64,000 bases of DNA from Rhizobium sp. NLR16a (GCF_017948245.1 NZ_CP072865.1:1389501-1453500); one strand, 5' to 3'; numbered from the stretch's first letter, positions 24,429-34,543 are shown. Program-made: numbers and translations. The notes: generated by a model not told the origin, from the letters alone.

Positions 24429-24845
24429 ATGACCAAGATCGACAAGGTTCTTTATACCGGCAGAACCCGCACCACCGGCGGGCGCGACGGCGCTTCGCAG
24501 AGCGATGACGGAGAGCTGGACATCAGGCTCTCGCCTCCCGGCAGCGCCCAGCCCGGCACCAATCCCGAACAGCTTTTCGCAGCCGGCTGGTCGGCCTGCT
24601 TCATCGGCGCGATCGGCATTGCCGCCGGCAAGTTGAAGGTCAAGGTGCCGGCAGAGACCGCCGTCAATGCCGAGGTCGATCTCGGCACAACCGATGGCGA
24701 CTATTTCCTGCAGGCCCGCCTTAAGGTCAGCCTGCCTGGCATCGAAGCGGATGTCGCAAAGGCGCTCGTCGATGAGGCGCACCGGACCTGCCCCTATTCG
24801 AAGGCGACACGCGGCAATATCCAAGTCGAATTGAGCATTGCCTGA
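24429..24845 (+). CDS. Organic hydroperoxide resistance protein (Ohr/OsmC family)
   Basis: A 138-residue peroxidase of the Ohr subfamily: YTGRTRTTGGRDGASQSDDG at the N-terminus, NPEQLFAAGWSACFIGAI with the peroxidatic Cys (about residue 58), and HRTCPYSKATRGN with the resolving Cys (about residue 122). Ohr dimers reduce organic and lipid hydroperoxides using lipoylated protein as electron donor. The length and both cysteines are normal. No ohrR-type MarR gene is adjacent, so control by the upstream two-component system is plausible. Confidence 0.92.
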   Translation: MTKIDKVLYTGRTRTTGGRDGASQSDDGELDIRLSPPGSAQPGTNPEQLFAAGWSACFIGAIGIAAGKLKVKVPAETAVNAEVDLGTTDGDYFLQARLKVSLPGIEADVAKALVDEAHRTCPYSKATRGNIQVELSIA

Positions 24846-24906
24846 CGGGCAGGAGCCGAAAGCACAAAGGGCGAGGCCAGTCGGGGCCTCGCCGACGGAG
24901 GATAAA

Positions 24907-25080
24907 ATGAGATTGATGATCATCTGCGTGCTGGGGGCGGCAGTGTTTGCCGCACCCTGCATCTACGACATAAGCTCGCAGGAGCCTTCGCCGCTTGCAG
25001 GCCTGGTGAAAGCGGCATCGGCAGCTTCCGCGGCGCAAGGGCGGCCATTCATCCGAGGCCATGAGGGAGAAAGACAATGA
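24907..25080 (+). CDS. Small exported peptide of unknown function
   Basis: A 57-residue frame with a hydrophobic N-terminus (MRLMIICVLGAAVFAAPC) that could be a signal peptide or a membrane anchor, followed by an Ala/Ser-rich tail. GGAGG lies 5 bp upstream of the ATG, and the stop overlaps the next start by 4 bp (ATGA), which argues that it is translated. I do not recognise it. Confidence 0.55.
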   Translation: MRLMIICVLGAAVFAAPCIYDISSQEPSPLAGLVKAASAASAAQGRPFIRGHEGERQ

Positions 25081-25712
25081 AGCTCTATCAGAACGAAATC
25101 TCCTCGGCGACGTCGCGCGTCAGGATCGCGCTCGGCCTGAAGGGGCTGACGGCCGAGGCGTTGCCGGTCACCATTCTTGGCGAGGAAGCCGAGAGCCGGC
25201 AGGCCGGATACCGCAAGATCAATCCGCAGGGGCTGGTGCCGGCCTTGCTGACGGATAGCGGCATCCTCATCACCCAATCGCTGGCGATCATCGAGTATCT
25301 CGAGGAAATCGAGGCTGAGCCGCCGCTGTTGCCTGACACGGCGGAGGATAGGGCGCTGGCCCGCTCGATTGCACTTGCCATCGCAGCCGAGATCCATGCG
25401 CTGCTGCCGCCGCGGATCGGCCTGCATCTCAAAAGCACCTTCAACGCCGATGCCGATGCGGTCGCCGCATGGAGCCGTCACTGGGTCGGTGAGGGAATGG
25501 CGGCTGTGGAAACGATGATTGCCGGCCGCAGGCAAGGCGCCTTCGCCGTCGGCGACCGGCCAAGCATTGCCGATATCTTCCTTTTTCCGCAAGCGGTTAG
25601 CGCCCGGCGCATGGGATTCGATCTCGCCCGGTGGCCCAATATCTCGGCGATTGTCGCCAAGCTGGAGGCGATCCCGGCTTTCCAGGAGAACGCGCCGGCG
25701 CCGCGACGGTGA
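25077..25712 (+). CDS. Zeta-class GST / maleylacetoacetate isomerase-like protein
   Basis: A 211-residue protein with the zeta-GST signature at the N-terminus, SSATSRVRIALGLKG (family: SSxSxRVRIAL), then INPQGLVPALLTDSG and TQSLAIIEYLEE for glutathione binding. The helical C-terminal domain contains GDRPSIADIFLFPQ. True maleylacetoacetate isomerase acts in tyrosine catabolism, but no hmgA or fahA gene is adjacent. A general glutathione-dependent isomerase or detoxification role beside the Ohr gene is equally likely. Confidence 0.85.
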   Translation: MKLYQNEISSATSRVRIALGLKGLTAEALPVTILGEEAESRQAGYRKINPQGLVPALLTDSGILITQSLAIIEYLEEIEAEPPLLPDTAEDRALARSIALAIAAEIHALLPPRIGLHLKSTFNADADAVAAWSRHWVGEGMAAVETMIAGRRQGAFAVGDRPSIADIFLFPQAVSARRMGFDLARWPNISAIVAKLEAIPAFQENAPAPRR

Positions 25713-25721
25713 TGCGGTCAA

Positions 25722-26210
25722 TCAAGAAGCGGCCGTCAAAGAAGGTGGTCGTTTTTCTTTTGAGCGGTTGACCCTTGCCTGCAGATGCGCGGGATACCGG
25801 TCACCTTCCACCTTGATGGTGGCGAGCGCGCTTTCGATATCGGCGAGATCCTCGGCGATGACATCGGTCTTCAGACGCTTCAGCGCCTGATCGGTAACCG
25901 CGCGGATCTGTTCCGGCCGGCTGTTCATCCCACCCTGGCCGCCATTGGCATCGAAGTCGAAGCCGAATTTCGTGGCGATCACCACCTCGCTGCGGAAGAG
26001 AGCAAGCGCCTCTCCTAAAGCTCTTCGTGGCTATAGGGTCCCTAGGCCTCGGCAGTATCGAAGAAGGTCACGCCGCGTTCGAACGCCTTCCGGATCAGCG
26101 CGACCGCTTCCTGAATGTCTTTCCCCGGGTCATAAATACTTCAGCCCCATGCAGCAGAGACCGATCCCCGAGACTTCGAGACCGCTCCTTCCAAGTTCAC
26201 GCTTCTCCAT
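25722..26210 (-). pseudogene. Aldo/keto reductase with large internal deletion
   Basis: The remnants read in family order. [20 protein letters not shown] starts at 26210 and is followed by a stop near 26131. In shifted frames come EAVALIRKAFERGV-like, DTAEA and GPYSHEEL. Then VVIATKFGFDFDANGGQG and NSRPEQIRAVTDQALKRLKTDVI jump directly to the C-terminal EDLADIESALATIKVEG. A normal family member has about 330 residues; roughly 200 central ones, including most of the barrel, are missing. The gene overlaps the end of the cupin gene by 14 bp. A divergent LysR regulator remains intact. Confidence 0.8.
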
Positions 26211-26619
26211 AGCCGTTTGCCTTCCAAGCCTGATACTCACTGTCGGTGACATGCTCCATCCAGTCGACGACCTTGCCATCGAGCTGTTCCTGGATGGCGA
26301 TATGGGTCATTGCCGTCGTCGGCGATGCGCCATGCCAATGGCGTTCACCGGGGGAGAACCAGACGACGTCGCCAACGCCGATCTCCTCGATTGGCCCTCC
26401 TTCGCGCTGCACGCGGCCGCAGCCGGATGTGACGATCAGCGTCTGACCGAGAGGATGGGTGTGCCAGGCGGTCCGCGCGCCGGGCTCGAAAGTGACACTG
26501 GCGCCAGCCGCGCGTGCCGGGTGGGTCAGCTGAAAGAGAGGATCGAGGCGCACCGTGCCGGTGAACCAGTCCGCCGGTCCCTTGGCTGAAGGCTGCGAGC
26601 CGCTTCGCTTGATTTCCAT
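26197..26619 (-). CDS. Cupin-domain protein
   Basis: A 140-residue single-domain cupin. [20 protein letters not shown] is motif 1 with metal-ligand His residues, and [17 protein letters not shown] is motif 2. It ends [19 protein letters not shown], a tail common in cupins that sit beside aldo/keto reductases and resemble the cupin-type (R)-mandelonitrile lyases. The catalytic role is uncertain. It is the first gene of a leftward unit whose second gene, the reductase, is broken. Confidence 0.88.
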   Translation of the reverse strand: MEIKRSGSQPSAKGPADWFTGTVRLDPLFQLTHPARAAGASVTFEPGARTAWHTHPLGQTLIVTSGCGRVQREGGPIEEIGVGDVVWFSPGERHWHGASPTTAMTHIAIQEQLDGKVVDWMEHVTDSEYQAWKANGYGEA

Positions 26620-26766
26620 GATCGTCCTTTCCTGTGTCTGAGCTTGTGGAACGGTTCGTCCACCCCGTGGCGCATGTCTTCGTCCTGCGATGACCGATAT
26701 TTAGCGCGTGCCTTTGGTGGCGATTAGATGGTAGTCATGGCAAGGACCTATGAGAAAGTTTCATGA

Positions 26767-27660
<894 letters not shown>

Positions 27661-27810
27661 TTGGCGGATTCGGGTCCCCAACAAGCGGTTGTCCATGCTT
27701 GCTGTAACACTATGAGAGGCGTTTTGCCGGGGGTGAAAACCTGCAGTGCCGGCGATTTGACATTCCATCACTCCCCACTAATTCACACTTGAAAATGAAG
27801 GAAACAATGA

Positions 27811-29322
27811 ATGAATACTGCGCTGCCTGCCGCGAAAGCCCGGACCGGAGTGTCCGGTTTGGATACAATTCTGGCGGGAGGGCTTTCGGCGGGCCATGTG
27901 TTCCTCCTCGAGGGAAATCCGGGAGCAGGCAAGACCACCATTGCGCTGCAGTTTCTGATCGAAGGCGCACGGCTTGGCGAACAGGGGCTCTACATCACCC
28001 TTTCCGAAACCGAGAGCGAATTACGGGCGGGTGCGGCGTCGCATGGCATGGTGATCGACGGCAATATCGAGGTCTTCGAAGTCGTGCCTCCAGAAAGCCT
28101 GCTGGACTCCGACCAGCAGCAGAGCCTGCTTTATTCGTCGGATCTCGAACTGGGCGAGACGACGAAGGAAATCTTCGCGGCTTTCGAGCGGGTAAAGCCA
28201 CAGCGCGTCGTGCTCGACAGCCTGTCGGAAATCAGGCTGCTTGCGCAAAGCTCGCTCCGCTATCGCCGGCAGATCCTGGCGCTCAAACATTATTTTGCCC
28301 GGCAGGGAGCAACCGTCCTATTGCTCGACGACCTAACGTCTGACGTACTCGACAAGACGGTGCACAGCGTCGTGCACGGTGTCATCCATCTTGAGGAACT
28401 TGCGCCGAGCTACGGCTCCGAACGCCGCCGTCTGAGGGTCGTCAAATATCGTGGACAGGCCTTCCGAGGCGGTTATCACGATTTCATCATCCAGACCGGC
28501 GGCGTCATGGTGTTTCCGCGCCTGGTCGCCGCCGAACACAAATCGACTTACCTCCGCGATCGGATTTCCTGCAATATCCCGAAACTGGACCTTCTTTTAG
28601 GAGGCGGCCTGGAGCGAGGTTCCAGTACCCTCATCCTCGGTCCTGCCGGCACAGGAAAAAGCACTTTTTCGTTTCAGTTCCTGGCAGCAGCGGTTGCGCG
28701 CGGCGAGAAAGCGGCGGCCTTCATTTTCGACGAGGAGCTCAGTCTGCTCTTTGCCCGGCTGAAGGCATTTGGAATGGATCTCGAAGCGATGAGGGACGCG
28801 GGCCAGGTCCATATTGAACAGCTCGATGCCGCCGAACTGTCGCCGGGCGAATTCGCCCACCGCGTGCGGGACTGCGTCGACAAGTCGAATGCGAAAACTG
28901 TCATCATCGACAGCATTAACGGTTATCAGGCTTCGATGCCGGATGAGAATTCACTGATCCTTCACATGCATGAATTGCTGCAGTATTTGAACAGGCAAGG
29001 CGCCAACACCTTCCTCACCGTTGCCCAGCACGGGCTGGTCGGTGACATGAAGTCACCTGTCGACGTTACCTATCTCGCCGATACCGTCATTCTGCTGCGT
29101 TATTTCGAGGCTGCCGGAAAGGTGCGCCGCGCCGTCTCCGTGATCAAGAAGAGGACCGGCTTTCATGAGGATACCATCCGGGAGTATCGCATCGACAGTT
29201 CCGGCCTGACGTTCGGAGATCCTCTCGTCGGGTTCCAAGGCGTCCTTCGTGGCGTTCCCGAATTCATCGGAACGTCGGCGCCGCTCCTGTCGACCGATGG
29301 CGGGGATGGCGGCGATTCCTAA
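27811..29322 (+). CDS. KaiC-like double-domain RecA ATPase
   Basis: A 503-residue protein with two KaiC/RecA modules. The first has Walker A GNPGAGKTT at 35-43 and DSLSEIRLL as Walker B region. The second has GPAGTGKST at 277-285 and VIIDSINGYQ. The C-terminal stretch LADTVILLRYFEAAGKVRRA through KKRTGFHEDTIREYRI is typical of KaiC. Where cyanobacterial KaiC has the Ser-Thr phosphorylation pair (S431/T432), this protein appears to have Thr420-Tyr421. There is no kaiA or kaiB nearby. It overlaps the downstream hybrid kinase, so it is more likely a signalling ATPase than a clock. Confidence 0.9.
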   Translation: MNTALPAAKARTGVSGLDTILAGGLSAGHVFLLEGNPGAGKTTIALQFLIEGARLGEQGLYITLSETESELRAGAASHGMVIDGNIEVFEVVPPESLLDSDQQQSLLYSSDLELGETTKEIFAAFERVKPQRVVLDSLSEIRLLAQSSLRYRRQILALKHYFARQGATVLLLDDLTSDVLDKTVHSVVHGVIHLEELAPSYGSERRRLRVVKYRGQAFRGGYHDFIIQTGGVMVFPRLVAAEHKSTYLRDRISCNIPKLDLLLGGGLERGSSTLILGPAGTGKSTFSFQFLAAAVARGEKAAAFIFDEELSLLFARLKAFGMDLEAMRDAGQVHIEQLDAAELSPGEFAHRVRDCVDKSNAKTVIIDSINGYQASMPDENSLILHMHELLQYLNRQGANTFLTVAQHGLVGDMKSPVDVTYLADTVILLRYFEAAGKVRRAVSVIKKRTGFHEDTIREYRIDSSGLTFGDPLVGFQGVLRGVPEFIGTSAPLLSTDGGDGGDS

Positions 29323-31462
29323 TTCCGGCAAACCGAAAGCATTGATCTACACGCCCGCCGGCCGTGATGCCTGGGTGGCGGTTTCGCTGGTCGACGAGGC
29401 CGGACTGGCCTCGATCGCCGCCGCCGACCTTTCCATGTTTGCGTCGTCGCTCAGCGATGACATCGCGCTTGGTGTCCTGACGGAAGAGGCCGTTCGCTCG
29501 GGCGACCTCGAGCCGATCGCCGCCTGGGTTTCGGCCCAGCCGAGCTGGTCGGACCTGCCGTTCATCGTGCTCACCACCCGCGGCGGGGGGCCTGAGCGAA
29601 ATCCATCCGCTGCCAGGCTTTCCGAGGTTCTCGGCAACGTCACCTTCCTGGAGCGGCCGTTCCATGCGACTTCCTTCATCAGCATCGCCCGTACCGCGTT
29701 GAAGGGGCGCCTGCGCCAATATGAGGCGCGCGCACGGCTCGAGGCTTTGAGCGAAAGTGAGCGGCGATTGCAGACGGCGCTCGCCGCCGGCCGTCTCGGG
29801 GCGTGGGAGCTCGAACTATCGTCGATGGCTTTGTCCGTCTCGGCGACGTGCAAAGCCATCTTCGGCCGAGAGCCGGATGAGGAGGTGACGTACGACGAGC
29901 TGATTGCAAGCATTCATCCCGGCGACAGGGATCTCGTGCAGGCGCGCCTGCGCCAGACGATAGACACCGGACGCGACTATTCGATCGCGCACCGGACGAT
30001 CTGGCCGGATGGATCGCTGCATTGGACCGAGGTTCACGCGCAGCTCTATGCAGGCAAATATGGCTCCGCCAGGAAACTCGTAGGCGTCTGCTCCGATACC
30101 ACCGCCCGCAAGGCGGCCGAGGAGAATCTGAGACGTCTCAACGAAAACCTCGAAGAACGCGTCAGGGAGCGGACCAGAGAGGTCAACGCCGCCCACCAGA
30201 CACTGCTCGAAGAAGTCGCCCAGCGCGAGAGAGCCGAGGAGCAGCTTCGCCAATCCCAGAAAATGGAAGCGATCGGCCAGCTCACTGGTGGCGTCGCGCA
30301 TGATTTCAACAATCTGCTGATGGTAGTTCTCGGAAATCTGGAGCTGCTCGGCAAGCACGTTGCGGGAGATGCCAAGGCCACACGTCTGGTGGAGGGTGCG
30401 CTCCAGGGTGCACGTCGGGGAGCGGCGCTGACGCAGCGCCTGCTGGCTTTCGCCAGGCAGCAGGATCTGCAGGTCAGGCCCGTCGATCTGACCGAGCTCG
30501 TCTCCGGGATGAACGACTTGCTACGGCGCTCGGTCGGACCCTCGGTCAGCATCGAGACCCTCCTGCCGAATGGGCTGCCGCCGGCGCTTGTTGACGCGAA
30601 CCAACTCGAACTGGCGCTGCTCAACCTTGCGGTCAATGCCCGCGATGCGATGCCGGAGGGGGGAAGGCTGTCCATCTCGCTGCGCGAGGAAGAGGTCGTC
30701 GGCAATGGCGCCGATCTCGGCGAGGGGGCCTACCTCGTCTTGGCGGTGGCCGACAGCGGCACCGGCATGGACGCGGAGACGCTGAAGAAGGCCGTCGATC
30801 CGTTCTTCTCGACCAAGGAACTCGGAAAGGGCACGGGTCTGGGTCTATCGATGATCCACGGACTTGCCGTTCAGCTCAATGGCGCACTCCTTCTGAAAAG
30901 CGAGCTTGGGGTGGGAACGACCGCCGAGTTGTGGCTTCCGGCGACCGAACGGCGCCCCGTGCTGCTGGCCGAGGCGGAGCTCTCCGTCCCGCAGGCCGCG
31001 TCCAGACTGAAGATCCTTCTGGTCGATGATGATGCCTTGATCGCCATGAGTTCGGTCGACATGCTCGAAGATCTCGGCCACGAGGTCATCGAGGCAAATT
31101 CCGGCTCGCAGGCGCTTGATCTGATCAGGAGCGGCCAGCCTTTCGATCTGATGATCACCGATTATTCGATGCCCGGTATGACCGGCGCACAGCTCGCTGA
31201 AGCCGCGCGGGACATCCTGCCAGCGCTGCCAATCGTGCTGGCAACTGGCTATGCCGATCTACCCGCCGGCACCGATATCGATCTTCCGAGATTGGGAAAG
31301 CCCTATAATCAGGCGCAGCTTGCCAAGGAAATCAGCAAGGCGGTGACAGGCGAAGCGGCGCCGGGTCTCAGATGTGGCAGCGGCGCCGGTGCTTCAGGGC
31401 CTCGCCCGGCCAAGGCCGACGACCGCTGCGATGAAATCGGCGATGGCGCCCGTATCGTCTAG
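29297..31462 (+). CDS. Hybrid sensor histidine kinase (PAS-HisKA-HATPase-REC) coupled to KaiC-like gene
   Basis: A 721-residue soluble kinase. The N-terminal 130 residues look like a degenerate receiver (LPFIVLTTRGG, FLERPFHATSF). A PAS domain follows (about 150-270), then a coiled coil (LNENLEERVRERTREVNAAH), HisKA with His335 (GGVAHDFNNLLMVVLGNLEL), HATPase_c (NLAVNARDAMPEGG, ADSGTGMD, GKGTGLGLS), and a C-terminal receiver with Asp622 (MITDYSMPGMTG). No membrane segment is seen. ATG 29297 overlaps the KaiC-like gene by 26 bp; ATG 29306 is possible. Its 3' end runs 69 bp into mobB on the other strand. Confidence 0.88.
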   Translation: MAGMAAIPNSGKPKALIYTPAGRDAWVAVSLVDEAGLASIAAADLSMFASSLSDDIALGVLTEEAVRSGDLEPIAAWVSAQPSWSDLPFIVLTTRGGGPERNPSAARLSEVLGNVTFLERPFHATSFISIARTALKGRLRQYEARARLEALSESERRLQTALAAGRLGAWELELSSMALSVSATCKAIFGREPDEEVTYDELIASIHPGDRDLVQARLRQTIDTGRDYSIAHRTIWPDGSLHWTEVHAQLYAGKYGSARKLVGVCSDTTARKAAEENLRRLNENLEERVRERTREVNAAHQTLLEEVAQRERAEEQLRQSQKMEAIGQLTGGVAHDFNNLLMVVLGNLELLGKHVAGDAKATRLVEGALQGARRGAALTQRLLAFARQQDLQVRPVDLTELVSGMNDLLRRSVGPSVSIETLLPNGLPPALVDANQLELALLNLAVNARDAMPEGGRLSISLREEEVVGNGADLGEGAYLVLAVADSGTGMDAETLKKAVDPFFSTKELGKGTGLGLSMIHGLAVQLNGALLLKSELGVGTTAELWLPATERRPVLLAEAELSVPQAASRLKILLVDDDALIAMSSVDMLEDLGHEVIEANSGSQALDLIRSGQPFDLMITDYSMPGMTGAQLAEAARDILPALPIVLATGYADLPAGTDIDLPRLGKPYNQAQLAKEISKAVTGEAAPGLRCGSGAGASGPRPAKADDRCDEIGDGARIV

Positions 31463-31915
31463 ATCGAAGACGGGCAGGGCCGTATCCCCGACGGTATGAT
31501 CGGCGGCGATGGCGCAGATATTGGGATCGCTCGGCGCCAACGCTTCACGATTGGCGGCCTCCAGGCGGCGAGCCTCGATCTTCGGGATCGGCTCGCGCTT
31601 GTAGCTTTCGATCAGCACGAGATCGCAGGGGGCGAGACGCGCGAGAATCTCCTCGAACGCGGGTTCGGGCGCGCCGCGCAGCTCATGCATGATGGCATAA
31701 CGCGTGCCGGAGACGATGGTGACCTCGTGGGCGCCGGCCTGGCGGTGGCGGTAGCTGTCGGCTCCGACTTTGTCGATGTCGAAATCATGATGCGCATGCT
31801 TGATCGTCGAGATCCGGTAGCCGCGGCGGGTGAACTCCGTCACCAGCCGGACGGCAAGCCCTGTCTTGCCCGAGTTCTTCCAGCCGGCAATGCCGAAGAT
31901 TTTCGGTGCGGTCAT
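31394..31915 (-). CDS. mobB: Molybdopterin-guanine dinucleotide biosynthesis protein B
   Basis: A 173-residue P-loop GTPase. GIAGWKNSGKTGLAVRL near the N-terminus is the MobB Walker A region; STIKHAHHDFDID, GADSYRHRQAGA and LVLIESYKREPIPKIE are strong family markers. MobB helps MobA attach GMP to molybdopterin, possibly by supplying GTP or channeling it. The start overlaps mobA by 4 bp (ATGA). The last 69 bp overlap the hybrid kinase gene tail to tail. Confidence 0.95.
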   Translation of the reverse strand: MTAPKIFGIAGWKNSGKTGLAVRLVTEFTRRGYRISTIKHAHHDFDIDKVGADSYRHRQAGAHEVTIVSGTRYAIMHELRGAPEPAFEEILARLAPCDLVLIESYKREPIPKIEARRLEAANREALAPSDPNICAIAADHTVGDTALPVFDLDDTGAIADFIAAVVGLGRARP

Positions 31916-32544
31916 GTGCGCAGGGCCTCCAGCCAGCGTTGCGCCTCGATGAGATCGTCAGGCGTGTTGATGTTGAAGAAGGGGTCGAGCAGGCTGGCGC
32001 GGGTCGGATGCAGCGGAAAGTCCACTTCCGTAACGTCATGCCGCAACAGGAAGTCGCGCACGCGGCGTTTCTCGTCGGTAGCGATCCAGGCTTCCAGATC
32101 GGCTGCCAGTGTCACCGGCCAGAGACCGAAGACGGGATGATTGCGGCCCTCGGAGGCGGCAATGGCGATCTGCGACGGCCGCGCCAGGGCTGCGGCCAGG
32201 CGGGCGACGAGATCGGTGGGAAAGAACGGGCAATCCACCGAGACGGTGACGACATGGGTAATCGCGGGAAGGCCGGCGCCGTAGACCATGGCCGCGTGGA
32301 TGCCGGCCATCGGCCCGGCCTTGCCAGGAATGCGGTCGGGAACCACCGGCACGTCCTCGGCGACTGCGTCGGCGTTAACGGCAACGGAGATGACCTGCTG
32401 CGAGAGACGGAGCAGTACATGGCGAAGCAGGCTCTCGGTTCCGAGCATCACCTCCGCCTTGTCGCGACCCATGCGTTGCGAGCGGCCGCCGGCCAGCACG
32501 ACGCCTGCTATATCGGATCTGTCGAGCGGGAATTCAGTCATCAT
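31912..32544 (-). CDS. mobA: Molybdenum cofactor guanylyltransferase
   Basis: A 210-residue nucleotidyltransferase with the signature VVLAGGRSQRMGRDKAEVML (residues 14-33), PDRIPGKAGPMAGIHAAM and VSVDCPFFPTDL (metal-binding Asp). It transfers GMP from GTP to Mo-molybdopterin, giving the MGD cofactor used by DMSO-reductase-type enzymes. It is coupled to mobB, and the moaA gene of the same pathway lies 16 kb away in this window. An exporter gene ends 6 bp upstream, so the three genes may share a transcript. Confidence 0.95.
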   Translation of the reverse strand: MMTEFPLDRSDIAGVVLAGGRSQRMGRDKAEVMLGTESLLRHVLLRLSQQVISVAVNADAVAEDVPVVPDRIPGKAGPMAGIHAAMVYGAGLPAITHVVTVSVDCPFFPTDLVARLAAALARPSQIAIAASEGRNHPVFGLWPVTLAADLEAWIATDEKRRVRDFLLRHDVTEVDFPLHPTRASLLDPFFNINTPDDLIEAQRWLEALRT

Positions 32545-32550
32545 CCTGCC

Positions 32551-33459
32551 TCAAACCGGTGAGCGCGGCGCCGATTCCTGCGCGATCGGAGGCACGCGGC
32601 GCTTGGCTTCACGATAGAACGTATAGAGGCCGGAAGCGATGACGATTGCGGCACCGAGGAGCGTCCAGTTGTCAGGTACTTCGGCGAAGAAGAAAAAGCC
32701 GAGCAGCGAGGAGAAGATCAGGCTGGTATAGCGGAAGGGCGCGACGAAGGAAATTTCCCCGGTGCGCATGGCGAGGATCACCGACTGGTAACCGACGAGC
32801 ACCAGCACCGAGGCAAGCAGGAGATGTCCAAGGGAGGTCGCGCTGACCGACTGCCAACTGCCAAGCACGGGAATGAGAAGCGCGCCGAAAAAGGAGATGG
32901 AGGTCGCGGTGATGACGGTGATCATCAGCGAGGGAATCTTCGGATCGATGGAGCGGGTAGCGAGATCGCGGCCGGCCGTCGTCAGTACCGCGCCGACGCA
33001 GAGCAGGGCGGCAGCGGTGAATCCTTCCGGTCCGGGGCGGATGATGATCATGACGCCGACAAGACCGACTGTTATCGCCGACCAGCGCCGCCAGCCGACG
33101 GGCTCGCGGAAGAAGAGCGCCGCACCGAAGGTGACGACCAGCGGCAGCGATTGCAGGATCGCCGAGGCATTGGCGATCGGCATCATGCCGAGTGCGGTGA
33201 TATAGGTGACGGCGGACAACATCTCACAGATGATGCGCAGGATGATAACCGGCTGCAGCACGACACGCCAGGAGCGCAGAGCGCCCATTTTCCTGGCGAT
33301 CAGATAGACGAGCAGGCTGGTGAAGAGGCCGCGCAGGAACATGATCTCGCCGGCATTCATATAGGCGACCACCGATTTGGAGAGGGCATCGCTCGCGGAA
33401 AAGCCGGCCATCGCCATGCTCATATAAATGGCGCCCTCAGTATTGCGTGACCGCGGCAT
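32551..33459 (-). CDS. EamA/DMT-superfamily transporter
   Basis: A 302-residue inner-membrane protein with ten predicted helices arranged as two EamA repeats. Clear hydrophobic blocks are visible throughout, for example VVLQPVIILRIICEMLSAV and GHLLLASVLVLVGYQSVIL, with NWTLLGAAIVIASGLYTFYRE as the last helix. The family exports metabolites such as amino acids, purines or S-adenosylmethionine relatives; the substrate cannot be told. It lies 6 bp upstream of mobA. Confidence 0.9.
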   Translation of the reverse strand: MPRSRNTEGAIYMSMAMAGFSASDALSKSVVAYMNAGEIMFLRGLFTSLLVYLIARKMGALRSWRVVLQPVIILRIICEMLSAVTYITALGMMPIANASAILQSLPLVVTFGAALFFREPVGWRRWSAITVGLVGVMIIIRPGPEGFTAAALLCVGAVLTTAGRDLATRSIDPKIPSLMITVITATSISFFGALLIPVLGSWQSVSATSLGHLLLASVLVLVGYQSVILAMRTGEISFVAPFRYTSLIFSSLLGFFFFAEVPDNWTLLGAAIVIASGLYTFYREAKRRVPPIAQESAPRSPV

Positions 33460-33775
33460 GAAGAGATTCCCTTACCTGTGCGCCCTTTCTTAGTCGGGAA
33501 GATACATGAAGGGAATCGGATGAATGTCACACCTGGGATAAATCGATGGTGCGCTGCACAAAGCTGCTGACGTAACGGCAGGCGCTTATGTGGAAACTAC
33601 AGCAAGCGGCGGTTTTGTCTGGTGAAACCGGCATGTCGGATGCGGCGATCCCGACGAAACTGATCTGACCGAGACGATATGCCATCGGGGCCTTTGTTGT
33701 TGCGCGCAGGAACCGGGTGGCTGCAGCGCCGAATGTCTGAGATCTGGGATGCCTCAACAATCGAGGAGAACCGAC
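33460..33775. other. Divergent spacer, exporter / SDR gene
   Basis: About 316 bp. A minus-strand open frame reads through from the neighbouring gene but resembles no known protein. Nothing else is recognisable apart from the GAGGAG ribosome site before 33776. Confidence 0.4.
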
Positions 33776-34543
33776 ATGACACTTCTGAACGGAAAAACCG
33801 CAATCGTCACCGGCGCAAGCTCGGGCATCGGCCGCGCGGCTGCCAAGGTCTTTGCACGGGAAGGTGCGAAGCTGGTGATCAACGGCCGGCGGCAGGATGC
33901 ACTCGACGCCGTTGTCGCCGAAATCGAAGCGGAGGGTGGAGAAGCCGTCGCCGTTGCCGGCGATGTCAGGGACGAGGTGCTGCAGGCAAGGCTTACCGAC
34001 ATGGCGGTCTCGCGCTTCGGCGGGCTCGACATCGCCTTCAACAATGCCGGCGGTCTCGGCGAGATGGGGCCGGTTGCCGGATTGTCGCTGGAGGGCTGGC
34101 GCGAGACGATCGAGACCAATCTCACCGCCGCTTTCCTCGGCGCGAAGCACCAGTCGGCGGCGATGGGTGAGGGTGGCGGTTCGTTGATCTTCACCTCCAC
34201 CTTCGTCGGCCACACTGCCGGCATGCCCGGCATGGCCGCCTATGCGGCGAGCAAGGCGGGGCTGATCGGCCTCGTGCAGGTGCTCGCCGCCGAACTCGGG
34301 CAGCAGAATATCCGCGTCAATGCCCTCCTTCCCGGCGGCACCGATACGCCCGCCAGCATCACCAATGCACCGGATGCAACGCCTGATCTGCTCGCCTTCG
34401 TCGAAGGATTGCATGCGCTGAAGCGCATGGCGCAGCCTGAAGAGATCGCCAATGCGGCGTTGTTCCTGGCGTCGGATCTGTCGAGCTTCGTGACGGGGAC
34501 GGCGATGCTGGCGGATGGTGGGGTTTCGATCAGCCGGACGTAG
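33776..34543 (+). CDS. Short-chain dehydrogenase/reductase
   Basis: A 255-residue classical SDR with cofactor motif TGASSGIG (residues 12-19), NNAGG (about 89), the catalytic Ser in FTSTFVG, the YAASK active site (about 157), and GTAMLADGG near the C-terminus. The Arg at NGRR after the second strand suggests NADP(H). The substrate is unknown; relatives include 3-oxoacyl reductase-like and glucose-dehydrogenase-like enzymes. GAGGAG lies 7 bp upstream. It is transcribed rightward and converges on the sugar operon, so it is probably not part of it. Confidence 0.92.
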   Translation: MTLLNGKTAIVTGASSGIGRAAAKVFAREGAKLVINGRRQDALDAVVAEIEAEGGEAVAVAGDVRDEVLQARLTDMAVSRFGGLDIAFNNAGGLGEMGPVAGLSLEGWRETIETNLTAAFLGAKHQSAAMGEGGGSLIFTSTFVGHTAGMPGMAAYAASKAGLIGLVQVLAAELGQQNIRVNALLPGGTDTPASITNAPDATPDLLAFVEGLHALKRMAQPEEIANAALFLASDLSSFVTGTAMLADGGVSISRT

